A stretch of 64,000 nt of DNA from Metridium senile. Its lineage: Eukaryota; Cnidaria; Anthozoa; Actiniaria; Metridiidae. Positions within the stretch are counted from its first letter, which is position 1, and every line of letters starts with the position of its first letter. Below, piece by piece: positions 10,620 through 21,136 of this stretch. The notes beneath the pieces are model-generated. The model saw only the letters and a list, made by a program, of their open reading frames with translations. It searched no databases and had not been told where the DNA came from. Position numbers and translations under genes: made by a program. The stretch is from contig OX459107.1 in the NCBI GenBank assembly GCA_949775045.1, positions 13,033,918 to 13,097,917 of the forward strand. The letters run 5' to 3'.

Positions 10620-11874
10620 AAGATATCGTGAACACTCATCTCCGTTTATCAGTTCCATCTGGAACATTTGAAGTGGTGCATTAAACCATCAGATGTCGAA
10701 TACATCATTGAATCAGAGGAATTTGCTTCTGGAGACTTTAGGAAAGCCTTCAAAGTAAGTTTATCGCCATTGGCAAGACGTTGGTCATCAAAAAGTATTT
10801 CGAATCAGCTCTTACGGCAGTTCTCAGTCACACGTGCACCGCATGCATAAAAAGTACCGCTATAAAACGTGAAGTTGGTGGACGTCAATCAAACTTAAGA
10901 TTTCATCTTCGTTTTGGAATATCTGCGTTTCATCGTAATCTGGAAGCTGAATTCCCACAAAAACCTCATCGTCGGATTCAGACATGTTTCACAGCCCGAC
11001 TGAAGTAAAAAGACCATGCGTCTTGTAAACACAGTTTGATTGACGTCCACCAACTTCACGTTTTATAGCGGTGCTTTTTATGCGTGCGGTGCACGTGTGG
11101 ACTGAGAACTGCTGTAACGAGATAGGGCAAACACCAGAAGAGCACACTAAGAAAGCAGTGCATGGCCTTGCAATGAATTTTGCCAGACAAGTAGAAGTGC
11201 AAGTAAGGAAAGAGCACTTGATTTCAGAATATGGACAAACATTACAACAGCACAAGCATGGTGGTGGAGTGTGTATCTACTTACTGAACAGTATTAAAGC
11301 AGAAGTACTTGCAAACATTAGTGGCATTTCAGAGAATGGGCGCGCAAAGATACAAGTTAAAAGTTTAGCACTCGGTTAGAAGAAAATGTACTTGCAACGT
11401 CAATAAGTGAAATTATATTTTATGTATTCTCTATTTTATATTTAAATTCTTATATTATCTATTATTCAGATTTTTAGGTATCTTTTTATCAATATCTATC
11501 TATCTATCTATGGGCAATACACATATAGAAGAATTCTTAACCATCGAAGAGTTCATTGAGGGGGATTTTATCAAGTATATCAATAACACTGGTAACCTGT
11601 GCGGGGAAGAAAGTGATTTGAGGAAGAAGGCAGAGAGTCAAGCGCTCTTTAGCTATGACAAATCAATAGGCAGACTTACGTTGATAGACCTACAAGGTGC
11701 AGATTACAGTCTTTACGATCCTGAAATTGGGTCGAGAGAACACTTGGATGAAAAGGGAAACGTATGGTTTCTACTGGAAACTTATCAAAAAAGGCTATGG
11801 ACAACTTTTTTTCGTTCCATAAGTATACCAAGTACTGTACTATTTTGAAACTCAAAGTAAAATCTTCGGTATAA
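10620..11874 (+). pseudogene. Alpha-kinase (MHCK/EF2K-type) pseudogene
   Basis: The N-lobe start is EFASGDFRKAFK, then a one-base frameshift leads to VIKKYFESAL, with VIKK the expected ATP-lysine strand. After an inserted foldback (10812-11117) coding resumes EIGQTPEEHTKKAV. The C-lobe frame from 11510 has TIEEFIEGDFIKYINNTG and LTLIDLQGADYSLYDPEI; the IDLQG...DPEI pattern is diagnostic of alpha-kinases. The end WTTFF is followed, one base out of frame in a run of T at about 11803-11809, by FHKYTKYCTILKLK, the zinc-binding H...C tail of this family. With at least two frameshifts and an insertion it is a pseudogene. A segment of about 130 bp before 11510, ending in an (atct)n microsatellite, may be an intron. 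Confidence 0.75.
10812..11117. mobile_element. Foldback (TIR) insertion inside the alpha-kinase gene
   Basis: The left arm begins ttacggcagttctcagt at 10812 and the right arm ends ctgagaactgctgtaa at 11117. The arms pair over about 80 bp with a handful of mismatches, including the shared block ctataaaacgtgaagttggt. The spacer is about 135 bp and codes for nothing recognisable. Kinase homology stops at one side and resumes at the other. No clear target-site duplication was seen. Confidence 0.75.
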
Positions 11875-12091
11875 CTAGTAGTATCTCTCCAAGCGACTTT
11901 TTTAGATGACAGCCAAGGGGGGACGGATGCTCATCAACAATAGAGCCTTCTTCAGATGGGTATGTTAATCCAAGGGTTTTACACCTCAAGCACTCACTCA
12001 CTTTGTTTCCAGTATGTAAGAGGAAAACTAAAGATCCTAAAAGATATACCAGCTTGTCTCTGAAAGTACCAGATCTCTGATTTTCACACCA

Positions 12092-12203
12092 GCGTCATAA
12101 TCATAAGCAAGAAAACAAAAGTTTCCTTATCCCCTGAGGGGTTGAATACAAAGACCAAGGTGTTTTCTTTTCAAATTGCTTTTGTTTTGCTTATGATTAT
12201 GAC
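12092..12203. repeat. Palindromic repeat
   Basis: The segment gcgtcataatcataagcaa at 12092 is inverted in ttgcttatgattatgac ending about 12203, with the adjacent aaaacaaaag / cttttgtttt extending the stem. It lies inside the CCCCTAARAGATACC dispersed repeat. Confidence 0.65.
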
Positions 12204-12249
12204 ATCACGTGAACCCGTCTTAAAATGAACGAGGAGCATCCCTACCATC

Positions 12250-12950
12250 TAAAATTGGGCACTATTTTGAAATGTTATGTTATTGTTGTATTTACATTTT
12301 CACATTTAACTAAAATAATCCAATAGAGCTTTACGTTTCAATTATGCATTGATTGAAACAGATAAAAATATTTTTTTTTTATCAAGAAATGTATTGCCTT
12401 AATTGCTACCTTTTGATTTATGGTTTTACGTGTACACATAAGACAATTCTATTTTAAAAATTACGGCTAACTACTGTTTCGAAATTTTAAGCTCGCTCAA
12501 AGATCTGTCTACGAACAGATAGAACAGCAAGAAGTAGTATTATCTATTTCATATCTTTATACTAGTATAGTTTTGTTCATTGTATATTTATATATATGTA
12601 TACATACACATGTATAATAGATATCAACATTCCCGTTTACCTTTTTTGGTATTCTTGGAATAAGGTTATTACACTATAACAGAAATGATTATTTTGATTT
12701 TTTTTAATACAATTCTCAAGGGCCAGGATGCCAGAAGATGTGTTTGCATAAACCCAGATTTTCTTTAAAGTTTTAGTACTATAAATCAATCAAAGCAAAC
12801 CATCACAGAAATTCAAGATGTAAATATAGGTATAATCACGTTTTATGATTCAAGAGTAGAATTGACTTTTTAAATAAATAAATGCACCTTATCTTCTCTA
12901 TCTAAATTGATTGTTTATATCTTAAAATGTTTTATTTGTTAATATCCTGA
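12250..12950. other. No gene seen
   Basis: AT-rich sequence with short poly-T and TA tracts; no open frame with recognisable content on either strand. Confidence 0.6.
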
Positions 12951-13023
12951 TGAATACTCCGCCATAAACTCGTCCTTGGCGAACCATTAAGCAATCGATC
13001 TTGTCGAACGTCGCTTCGTTCTT

Positions 13024-13322
13024 GTTGAACGATGGAAAGCTGAAGTTACTTACGAAGTTATCATCAAAAATGCAAACAATTGTGTGTGGAGCAACGATCT
13101 CAGAGAACTACCGGCGTTTTCGTTCTTTCAGCTTTATGTTTACTTGTTAAAGAAGACATCAAAGCCCATCAACCTCGATGTGTCAAGTAGCACGGGATAC
13201 AAAAGGTGAACAACTTTTTTAAAGAAGGTCACATCAAGGATCTCCAGATTTGCCAAAAAGACAGTCATGTTTATGTCAAGGCAGATGTTCTGACCTTTAT
13301 GAAGTCAGAAAAGAATATTTAA
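13024..13322 (+). pseudogene. SWIM/YqaJ-type protein, N-terminal remnant
   Basis: Two adjoining frames read WSNDLRELPAFSFFQLYVYL and, after one frameshift at about 13200, FFKEGHIKDLQICQKDSHVY then VKADVLTFMKSEK. The order 'W..DLR.LPAFSF.QLY.YL', 'FF..GH...', 'V.V.A.VL..MK' is what I recall for proteins in which a SWIM zinc finger precedes a YqaJ/lambda-exonuclease-like domain, common as repeats in cnidarians. The SWIM finger and nuclease are absent here. A second, longer remnant of the family lies at 56031-56930. Confidence 0.5.
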
Positions 13323-14410
13323 TTTCCAAAGAAAGAAATAATTTTATGACCTGAGACTGGCCATTAGGTCAGTTTTTCCGGTTACGTGATCACCTCTTCG
13401 CAGGGCAGCTTTGCATCACCACTCTTCATCAATGGCTTGGCTCATGACAGCCTAACTGCTGGATTTTTCCCTCTACCTCCCCGTTCTGCCACCGATAGAG
13501 GTTATCATAAGTGGGCGGTATTTCCCTAACCTTTGCTGTTAATTATTTCTTATTCGTTTGTTTCTTGTAACATTAATCAATTTACTTATTAAATCGGCCA
13601 CCGCTGTGGCCAAAAAGTACCATCACTGGCTACCTTTTTATTGTAGTGCAGCAAACAAAGCGCCGCCACACAGTCTCAAAGGCCATAAATAAGTCGGTAT
13701 TGATTTTTAACAGACCCACCAACGACATAGTAAGGAAAGCATGCAAGCGTTCTAGGGGGTAGGTAAGAATTGAATACTTCAACGTGGTCAAGGCAAACCT
13801 TGCATTTTAAAACCCTAAATACCCCCATCTTTATGCTATTTTTGTCTAGCATAATGGACTATATCTCATTCCAAATTTAATTATATATCCTTAAAAGTTT
13901 TGATCTTCTTTTTGTCCTTTTAAGTGCAAGTTTGGTCTAGAGTATTATTACTTGTATTATTATTGTTCACATTTTTTATCTGTTTTAAATGATAAGCTAT
14001 ATGTGGTATTAGATAGTCTAAGATGATGAAGTATGTTTCAGTATATCATTAGTATATCACAATTAAGGTTACCGTCAATTTGGCTAAAAAAATATTATTT
14101 CTCAAATGTATATTTTCAATTATAAACTTTCAAATATAAAAAAAATATTTTCAAAAAGTTTTAATCCAAATGAGATAGAGCGCAAAACGTATTTTACGGC
14201 AAATCAAACAAAAACACAAAGGCGTCATAATCCTCTATAATCCCCTTAGCATGTCATGCGAGATACTAGCGTTTTCCCGGGAATATCTGGTGGAGCCTGG
14301 TACTAGTAATTTGCATACCTCTGTCACACGTCTCGGCGTTTAGTTGCAGCAACACACTTCCAAATTTTATCATCGAAATCTATATATTTATACGTTAAAA
14401 GACTTAAAAT
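13323..14410. other. No gene seen
   Basis: No supported coding content on either strand. It includes AT-rich stretches with long T and A runs upstream of the Mutator-like remnant. Confidence 0.5.
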
Positions 14411-14411
14411 T

Positions 14412-16233
14412 ATGTCCGAAGGAGAGAGAGAAAAGCAGTGGAGAGGTAGAAAGAGAAAAAAGGGTCCAAGTAAGGCATCTGTGAAAGAATTTGGCCGTCA
14501 AGATCAACAATCACTTGTGGAGAGCGACAAAAGCTCGTGGTTTGAGGAATAGCCTGAGGAAAAAGAATCCACCAAAAAAGCTGTTGGAGCTAGCCAATTA
14601 AAGATTAAAGGGCTTGCTAGTCCTACAAGCAAAGATTCAGCGTCATCTAGTGAGTCATCTGATTTAAGTGACTCCGATAGTGAAGCGGATAATTCGTATC
14701 TGTCCATCGTCGACCGACGCGTTATAAATGAAGAGCTGAAGAAAACAACTATTTGTAAAATTTGCACAAATTCAAATGTTGAATTAAAAAATGAATCGAG
14801 AGTTGGTTTAGGCGAAGCATGGACTGCTGTGTGTCTAAATAAAGAGTGCGACTCGCACGTTTTGACAAAGTCTTTCCACTCTACGCCAAAGAATGTTAAC
14901 GGTCGTTTCTACGACGTGAACAGAGCCTTCGTTTTGGCATTACGAGTAATTGGTCGTGGGTACTCTGCTGCTGAGAAAGTAAACAGTGTATTGAATATTC
15001 AGCACCCAGTTTATAAAACTCCTTGGTCCGAACACACAAAAGCCCTCGAGAAAGCAGCCCAAGAACTTTTAGAGGAAGAACTCTTGAATGCTTCCCTAGA
15101 AGTTAAACGCCTCAAAGTAGACAATGGCGATCTTACACTTAAAGAAGACGAAGAATTGTCTAGTTGTATTGCTGACACTGGAGTCTCAGTTGATGGCTCA
15201 TGGAGCAGCCGAGGGTGGACAGCTCGAGATGGTATCATGGCAGTTGTGTCTATCGACAAAGGAAAGGTTTTAGACGTATGCTACCTGTCAAACTCGTGCA
15301 CTTTTTGTGAACAGAAGGAACGAGAACAACTACATGGCAAGATCAGCAGAGTAGACTTTCTACAGTGGACCATCAATCATGAACCACATTGCTATCTTAC
15401 CCGCGAGGGCAGCTCAGAGGTTAGTTTAGAGACTATTTGTCTCACAATAGTGTTATAATTCCCTTTTTATCCACCATTTTATTTACACTTACAGTATTCA
15501 ATATTATTGTTGTTTGTTTAGTTTTGATATTTTTCATCAAGAAATTTGAAATTTAGAAAAAAACGGTTTAAAGTACTATTGCATGACATTTTAACATAAA
15601 TAATTCCACAAGAAGTGACCATATTTGTTTTAATATCACTTTATTTCATTACATAGTATAGATATGAAATGTTTATTCTACAGACTGTTCAAAACTATAA
15701 TTTGAATAATTTGTCTATATAATTTCTATATTTAGAATTTTGTCTATATTTGCCTAAAAACAATGAATTTAAGTAATGTAATTATAAGATGGTGCTAGGA
15801 ACACAGAAGTTTTCCTTGAGTGCTCGAAAGTTCCTGGCTGTTTATCTTACAGTATTGAAGCAAGTGAACATTTTGTATTGCTTTTATACAATTGTTTTAA
15901 GCTCTTTTGCAGAGCATGCTTCTGATATAAACAGCTGTGTTTATTTTTCTTATTTTTCTACAATTTTCATGCGTTTTATAACTATTAAATTAATAAATAC
16001 ATGTGTGTTATGAAATGGACAACAGTGAACAAGAAACATGGTAAAATCCTAATCATATGAATTTCCCTCAAATAAATTTCTTCTATTAATTTAAAATTTG
16101 TTTGAGTGACAACACATCAATTTTTCTTTTATAATGATTTCAGGCCATGGAGTCAGAGGGAGTCGGTAGGCTGTACTCTCGTTCCTTAGCCAAGCACAGA
16201 TTGCGCTATATACCATTTACTTGTGATACTTGA
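14412..16233 (+). pseudogene. Mutator-like (MULE-type) transposase remnant with one intron
   Basis: The frame from ATG 14412 contains a basic start (RGRKRKKG), a CX2C pair (CKIC), GEAWTAVCLN, GRFYDVNRAFVLALRVIGRG, VSVDGSWSSRGW and CYLSNSCTFCEQK. These match the Mutator-like transposase domain found in arthropods and cnidarians; VSVDGSW holds an expected catalytic aspartate. The first exon ends at 15419 before gttagt, and the frame resumes in phase after tttcag at 16144 with AMESEGVGRLYSRS, so an intron of 724 bp is likely. A TAG at 14550-14552 interrupts the first exon and a TGA at 16231-16233 truncates the second where the family normally has a GDGD(T/S) motif. Non-functional. Confidence 0.75.
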
Positions 16234-18120
16234 ACGCTAGTTCATGATTTGTTTATTCATTCATTCATTCTCATTCATTTCTTTACTTTCCCTGTATTGT
16301 CACTAAATTTTTAGAATAGCTTTGTAATATCATTTTTCTTACAATGTAGCTATTCTTAAATATAATTTTCTGAAGGGCCTTATCAGCAGTTCTCTGTTAA
16401 TTTGTTTTTATTTCTTTTATATCTATATTTAGCTACTTAAAACAGTAGCTTCATGCAGTCCTAGACTGCCTATTTAAAAAAAGGAATATTTAGAGTGACG
16501 GACATTACAAGAAAATTGATTTTGGTTTGTTGCTGTGTTTCATTTATATTTGTAGCGTGTTTGGTTTCTGCTTGCAGTGTTTTTTTGTTTAAAGCGCTGC
16601 TCCCTGTGGGCCACCGTAGAAAGAACTATGTGTTGCAGTAATAACAGAAGAGTTTACACAAGATAGTTAATCAGTTTACAAGTAAAAATAAAATATCATA
16701 GATAAATTTCAAAATTCTTATTCCGTGTTCACTTTTACTCATTATAAGTAAACAATTAAAGTTTTCACAGCTTCAAAACAAACAAAGAATCACGTGTTAC
16801 TTGTTGTAGTGTTAATCTCTACTTTATGTGGACAATGTTAATAATATTGACTGTATATTCAAAGTTGAGTTTATAAGAAAAGCTAAAAAAAAATAAAGAA
16901 GTTGCCAAGTCATTCTAAGCAAAGACGAGTTGAGAGGTATAACATTTGTTTACAAAAGGCCTTCAAATCTAATAATCTGTAACGTATTTGCAGTTATTGT
17001 ATATTCATTGGAAACAATGACAAAGCTGCATTCTGCATTCTGTGTGCACACACACTTTAAGCTCCAAAGTAGTCAGCCACCTTAGGCTTTCTGATACTGA
17101 TGTATTAAGCTTATATTAGGATACATGTATGTTAACATTATTATGGGGTATATACAGGGAGGAAGAGATTGTTGCAAATTTGAGAATAAAGTTGTGTTAA
17201 AAGATATGGTCAAACCTTGAATTGGAATGTAGTTATATCAAAAGAAAGCAACCAATATATTTTTTAGGGCATTAACCTCAGGACATACTCGTTCAACTGT
17301 CTAGTTTTCAGTTGATGCTGTTTTAACATGGGCTGGTTGATCGTTGTTGTATCTATGTTCTGCAAGAAGCGTTTGAACAAAAAGCAAGAGCACCCACTCT
17401 TTCCCTGCATCTACTTGGAGTTGGTCGAATATTCCAGCTTCTCTCAATACATTATTAAATTTTCCTGAGGGAAACATTTATGGACTTTGAAATCAGATAA
17501 TCTTGCATGGTGCCACCTCCATATATATTTTACCAGTCTACAGGATCAGAATAATATTTTTGTAAATCTATCAAATAAGAAGCAAGAAGCGAAGCACAAG
17601 CTGTTCATTAGAAATAAATCACATTTCGTGACCAATTAGAACGTGTGTACTATCCAAGCTATATAATAAATAATAATAACAAAAGAATGCATATACAACC
17701 TTAAGCTTAGTAGAGTCCATTTCAGTCAAACTGTTGAAAAACATACCGTTAACATTGAAAAAAAAACCGTCCAAAACAAAAGAAAAAAAGAAAAAATATC
17801 CCCCCAAAAAACAAGGTGAGATGATTTCTGATTTGCGATTTGGAGAAACAGAAATCAGAAATCGACATTTAGAATTGTTGTTTAAGAGTTTTAAAACTAA
17901 AGTGTAAGGGCAAAATTATCAGTTCTGTTACGTGATCATTCCGTAAAGGAATCCCATGAGATTACACTGGCCATACCCATAATTCAATGAACGATTTGCC
18001 TAGCAAATGCGGGCGTGAAGATTTGAGCTCAGCTCTATCCTACCGTTCAAACTCCGTCTAAATCTGGCCACCGACGAGGAATCCTACTTTAATCAGAAAA
18101 CAGACTTTGGAATCCCAGGA
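16234..18120. other. No gene seen
   Basis: About 1.9 kb without a supported gene, including (ttca)n near 16255-16285 and AT-rich segments. ORFs on either strand are short and without domain-like composition. Confidence 0.55.
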
Positions 18121-18186
18121 TTCGCATTTGGAGTCTGTTTTGCCCCTCACAGAAGATGGCGATCTCTCCACTGGAGAATCGCAGGA

Positions 18187-18520
18187 ATGTGGCCCTGGAG
18201 GCTCTTCCAAATATACTTTATCCAAGCCTACAGTTTTCTGTTACCTGAAATAGGAAATCTAAAAACAAGTGATAGAAGTGACATTGTTCATCGTGTAAGA
18301 AAAACCACACGTGATCAAAAAAGGTCTCATGCGGCTCTAGTTAAGGCTCTTTCACACAAATCGAAAGAAACAGTAATGAGGGAAAAGCATCTACTGAAAG
18401 ATACCCAGTTCCATGTCAAAGAAGATCTGACACCCGCAATCTATCGATGACTCAAAGAAATGCGAAGTGTTGGACCATCGATGGCAAAGTAGTACAAAGC
18501 GCAAGATGATAGCTGAATCT
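18187..18520 (+). pseudogene. L1/Tx1-type LINE ORF1 fragment
   Basis: The frame reads SDIVHRVRKTTRDQKRSHAA, then LVKALSHKSKETVMREKHLL and HVKEDLTPAIYR, continuing after a frameshift as KCWTIDGKVV. 'D(I/V)xHR(V/I)G', 'SHKxKExVMRxKxxLK' and 'EDLTPxxYxxLKxxR' are the RRM and C-terminal domain signatures of L1-like ORF1 proteins, which bind RNA as trimers. The more complete ORF1 at 60705-61301 has the same order of blocks. ORF2 is absent. At least one stop and frameshift. Confidence 0.55.
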
Positions 18521-19240
18521 ATTTGATTAAGAACGAATGGGAATTTAATCAAATGAGAGCCAGTTTTGACGTAATCAATTATCAATATTTGGAGCCAGTA
18601 CCTGAAGTTAGTAGATTTTAAGTAGTACACTAGCTTTATTTACATAACTACATTTTTTTTAATAATACTGTCAGTTTTCCTGCTTGGTTTAAACTGTAAG
18701 TATTGTTTTTTGTTATGCTTCAATAGGTTGGTCTTTTCCTGTCATTTCATTTATCTTGTCATTATAGTTTGAAGTTATCTGAACTTTGATTCTTGCTTTT
18801 TTGATTAAGGGATCCCTGGTAGAACATTGGTTAGTTTCCAATGGCACTTTAATACTTCTTCTTTACTGAAACTGTAAGTACCTTGTATGAGGGCACGTTT
18901 GAATAAACGGAAATAATTTTTCTAATTCATAATTTTGACTTAAAAAGAAACATTTTTTTTTTGCTATTAGGGAATGTCTGATAGTGAACAGAAAGAGAAT
19001 ACCAACTGGTCTCTGTGTGTTATTTACCAGGCCTTACCACCAACAAAACACCACACGCTCGGCGGGGCTCCTGGCCAATCCCAAAAACATCTACCTTAAT
19101 GAAGGGCCATCCGTGTCTCAAAATTGTCCTTAACCATAGATAAAAGTCCGCGGACTGACTTGGGCTAGTTAGTTTTGGCTAACCACGCAGCCAACCGCGA
19201 GTTTTAACAAGAAGCTAAAACCTTCACAGGTGAGGCCAGG

Positions 19241-20360
19241 ATGGCCGACCGGAAAGCAAGAACTTTGGTGTTTAAAACACCACAAAACTTCACTCTAGGC
19301 GAAATACGTGACGCCATCTACATACAAACTGGTCCAGGTACCATCGAGGTAGTCCAGGAGCTAGCCTCGGGCCACTACCTGGTCCAGCTAACCTCAAATC
19401 AACTCGCTGAAGAAGTAATAGAGACGAGCATTGACATCAAAACCTGTCGCACACCATGCCATCCCCTGCATGGCTTCTGCACAATGGTAATGGGACTGAG
19501 GGCCTATGTGAATGATCAGGAAGTGGTGGCTGCCCTTGTAAAATACGGCAGTATCAAGGCAGACGTCATTCGTCTTAAATTACAACAAAAATCACGACCT
19601 AGCAGGCCTGGAGAATGACAACCGGATGGTCGCCATGATACTCAACAACGCGAGCGTGCCATATGCCCTAAAAATCGACGGGCAGTATTGCCGCATAATC
19701 CACAACAACCAAAAGAAAATATGCACAAACTGCCAAGAAGAAGGCCATACGCGGCAATGCTTCCTGTTGATAATGTGTCGACGTTGTAACGGCCTGGGGC
19801 ACATGGCACGCTCTTGCACAACAGAGCAAAGACAAGAAGAAGAACAACAACAAAGCGATAACACACCAACCACAGCAGTACACCAACCAAGCACAGAATC
19901 TGAACACGAAAATAACAACAAGGACAACACCAAAAGCGAAGACGAGGAGAATGTAAACAACAACGATATGAACAGCGATGACGACAGTGAAGCAACTGAC
20001 GCTACCGATAACGACGAAAACGACAAAGAAAACAAAACACAAAACCAACAGACATCCAAAAGCGACGAAAGAAGGACAGAGAGAATCAAGGACTTTACAG
20101 CAACAGACTTGAACATCATCCCACCCACCGAAACAAAAAAACGACCACTACCTACATCTTCATCGTCCGACAAACAAGAGAGAGAACCAAGCCGACCTAG
20201 AAGGCCTCAGGAATTTAAACCGAATACAAAACAAGCAACGAAACAACAAGACCACCGCAGGAGACAAACAACAAGCGTAAGCTACCATGAACATTTTAAC
20301 ATTCAATTATTATTTTCCTTTTTCTATTATACTGATGGCTACCACAATACTATTAGTTAA
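19241..20360 (+). pseudogene. LINE ORF1 (gag-like, two CCHC knuckles), frameshifted
   Basis: ATG 19241 opens MADRKARTLVFKTP; the frame breaks at about 19585 and resumes one base out (NHDLAGLENDNRMVAM). Two zinc knuckles follow: CTNCQEEGHTRQC, which has three rather than four residues before the last Cys, and a canonical CRRCNGLGHMARSC. The C-terminus is a long acidic/Asn/Gln-rich linker (NNNDMNSDDDSE) and a basic tail. RNA-binding ORF1 of this layout precedes an endonuclease-RT ORF2 in L1/Tx1-like LINEs. The upstream 200 bp is comparatively GC-rich and probably the element's 5' UTR. The stop at 20358-20360 overlaps the ORF2 start by 26 nt. Confidence 0.75.
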
Positions 20361-20757
20361 TGTACAAGGCCTTAGACAACCATACAGACGAACATTAGTT
20401 TTTAATTACTTTAAATCATATGACATTATTTTTATACAAGAAACGCACTGGACAGACGACATAAAAACCGACATAGAACGTGACTAGAAAGGACAAATAC
20501 TTTACAGCGACGGTACCGACTATGCTGGGGGAGTAGCGATTTTACTGCACGAACGTTTACAGGCTACTACAAACAATACTAAACGAGACAATAAAGGCCG
20601 CGTACTTTCAACTCAAGTACAAATACGGGACTCTTCCTTTACATTGACTAACATATACGCACCGAATACTGACACAAACAGACGTACATTTTACCGTGAA
20701 TTAGGCTACTACATCTCCTCGTCTACTCCTAACATACTAGGAGGAGATTTTAAAATA
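20335..20757 (+). pseudogene. LINE ORF2 endonuclease domain, truncated
   Basis: ATG 20335 opens MATTILLVNVQGLRQP, then IIFIQETHW (catalytic Glu of the APE-type endonuclease), GGVAILLH, LTNIYAPN and GGDF at the very end. TAG at 20485-20487 interrupts it. Homology stops abruptly after GGDF, so the rest of the endonuclease and the whole reverse transcriptase are missing. The element keeps its 5' part and lacks its 3' part, the reverse of ordinary 5'-truncated LINE copies, so a later deletion or replacement is likely. Confidence 0.75.
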
Positions 20758-20761
20758 AAAT

Positions 20762-21076
20762 AAAACAGAAGCTAAATACACAAGATCCAATGCTACTTCA
20801 ATACCTGCCGAAAGGAAAACCGTTTGTTTTATTTGTGAGGGTTCAGGATCAAGAGGAGATCCTTTGCACCTTGTTACCAGCCTTGGTGTAAATGAGCGAG
20901 TCAGAAAGTGTGCCAATAGTTAACAAGACAAAAAAATGATGGCCAAGCTGAGTGAAGGCGACTTTATTGCAATTGATGCCAATTACCATACAAATTGCTT
21001 GGTCACATATTACAAGAAAGGAGAGAGAAGTCAAAACCAAGTCAAAGTTGAACCAGAATATCAACCAATTGCGTGA
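20762..21076 (+). pseudogene. Cysteine-rich repetitive-gene fragment
   Basis: The frame contains TVCFICEGSG, LHLVTSLGVNERVRKCAN, a TAA stop at about 20918, then KLSEGDFIAIDANYHTNCLV. The layout 'CxxC...RVRxCA...LxxGDxxAxDAxYHxxCL' is one I associate with a repeat-borne cnidarian family with Cys/His zinc ligands; no function is known to me. It abuts the truncated LINE and ends at TGA 21074-21076, just before the THAP-type transposase. Confidence 0.5.
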
Positions 21077-21136
21077 TTTCATACTGCGCGGGGGCCTGGC
21101 ACTAACGGATTTTCCCGGACTTTAAAAAATTTCAAA

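Noticed and set aside
15789..16013. 74-codon ORF
   Set aside because: It lies in the intron inferred within the Mutator-like remnant and has no recognisable composition.
19592..20173. Minus-strand ORFs opposite LINE ORF1
   Set aside because: Antisense shadows of the acidic, Asn/Gln-rich linker (Val/Leu/Ser-rich nonsense).
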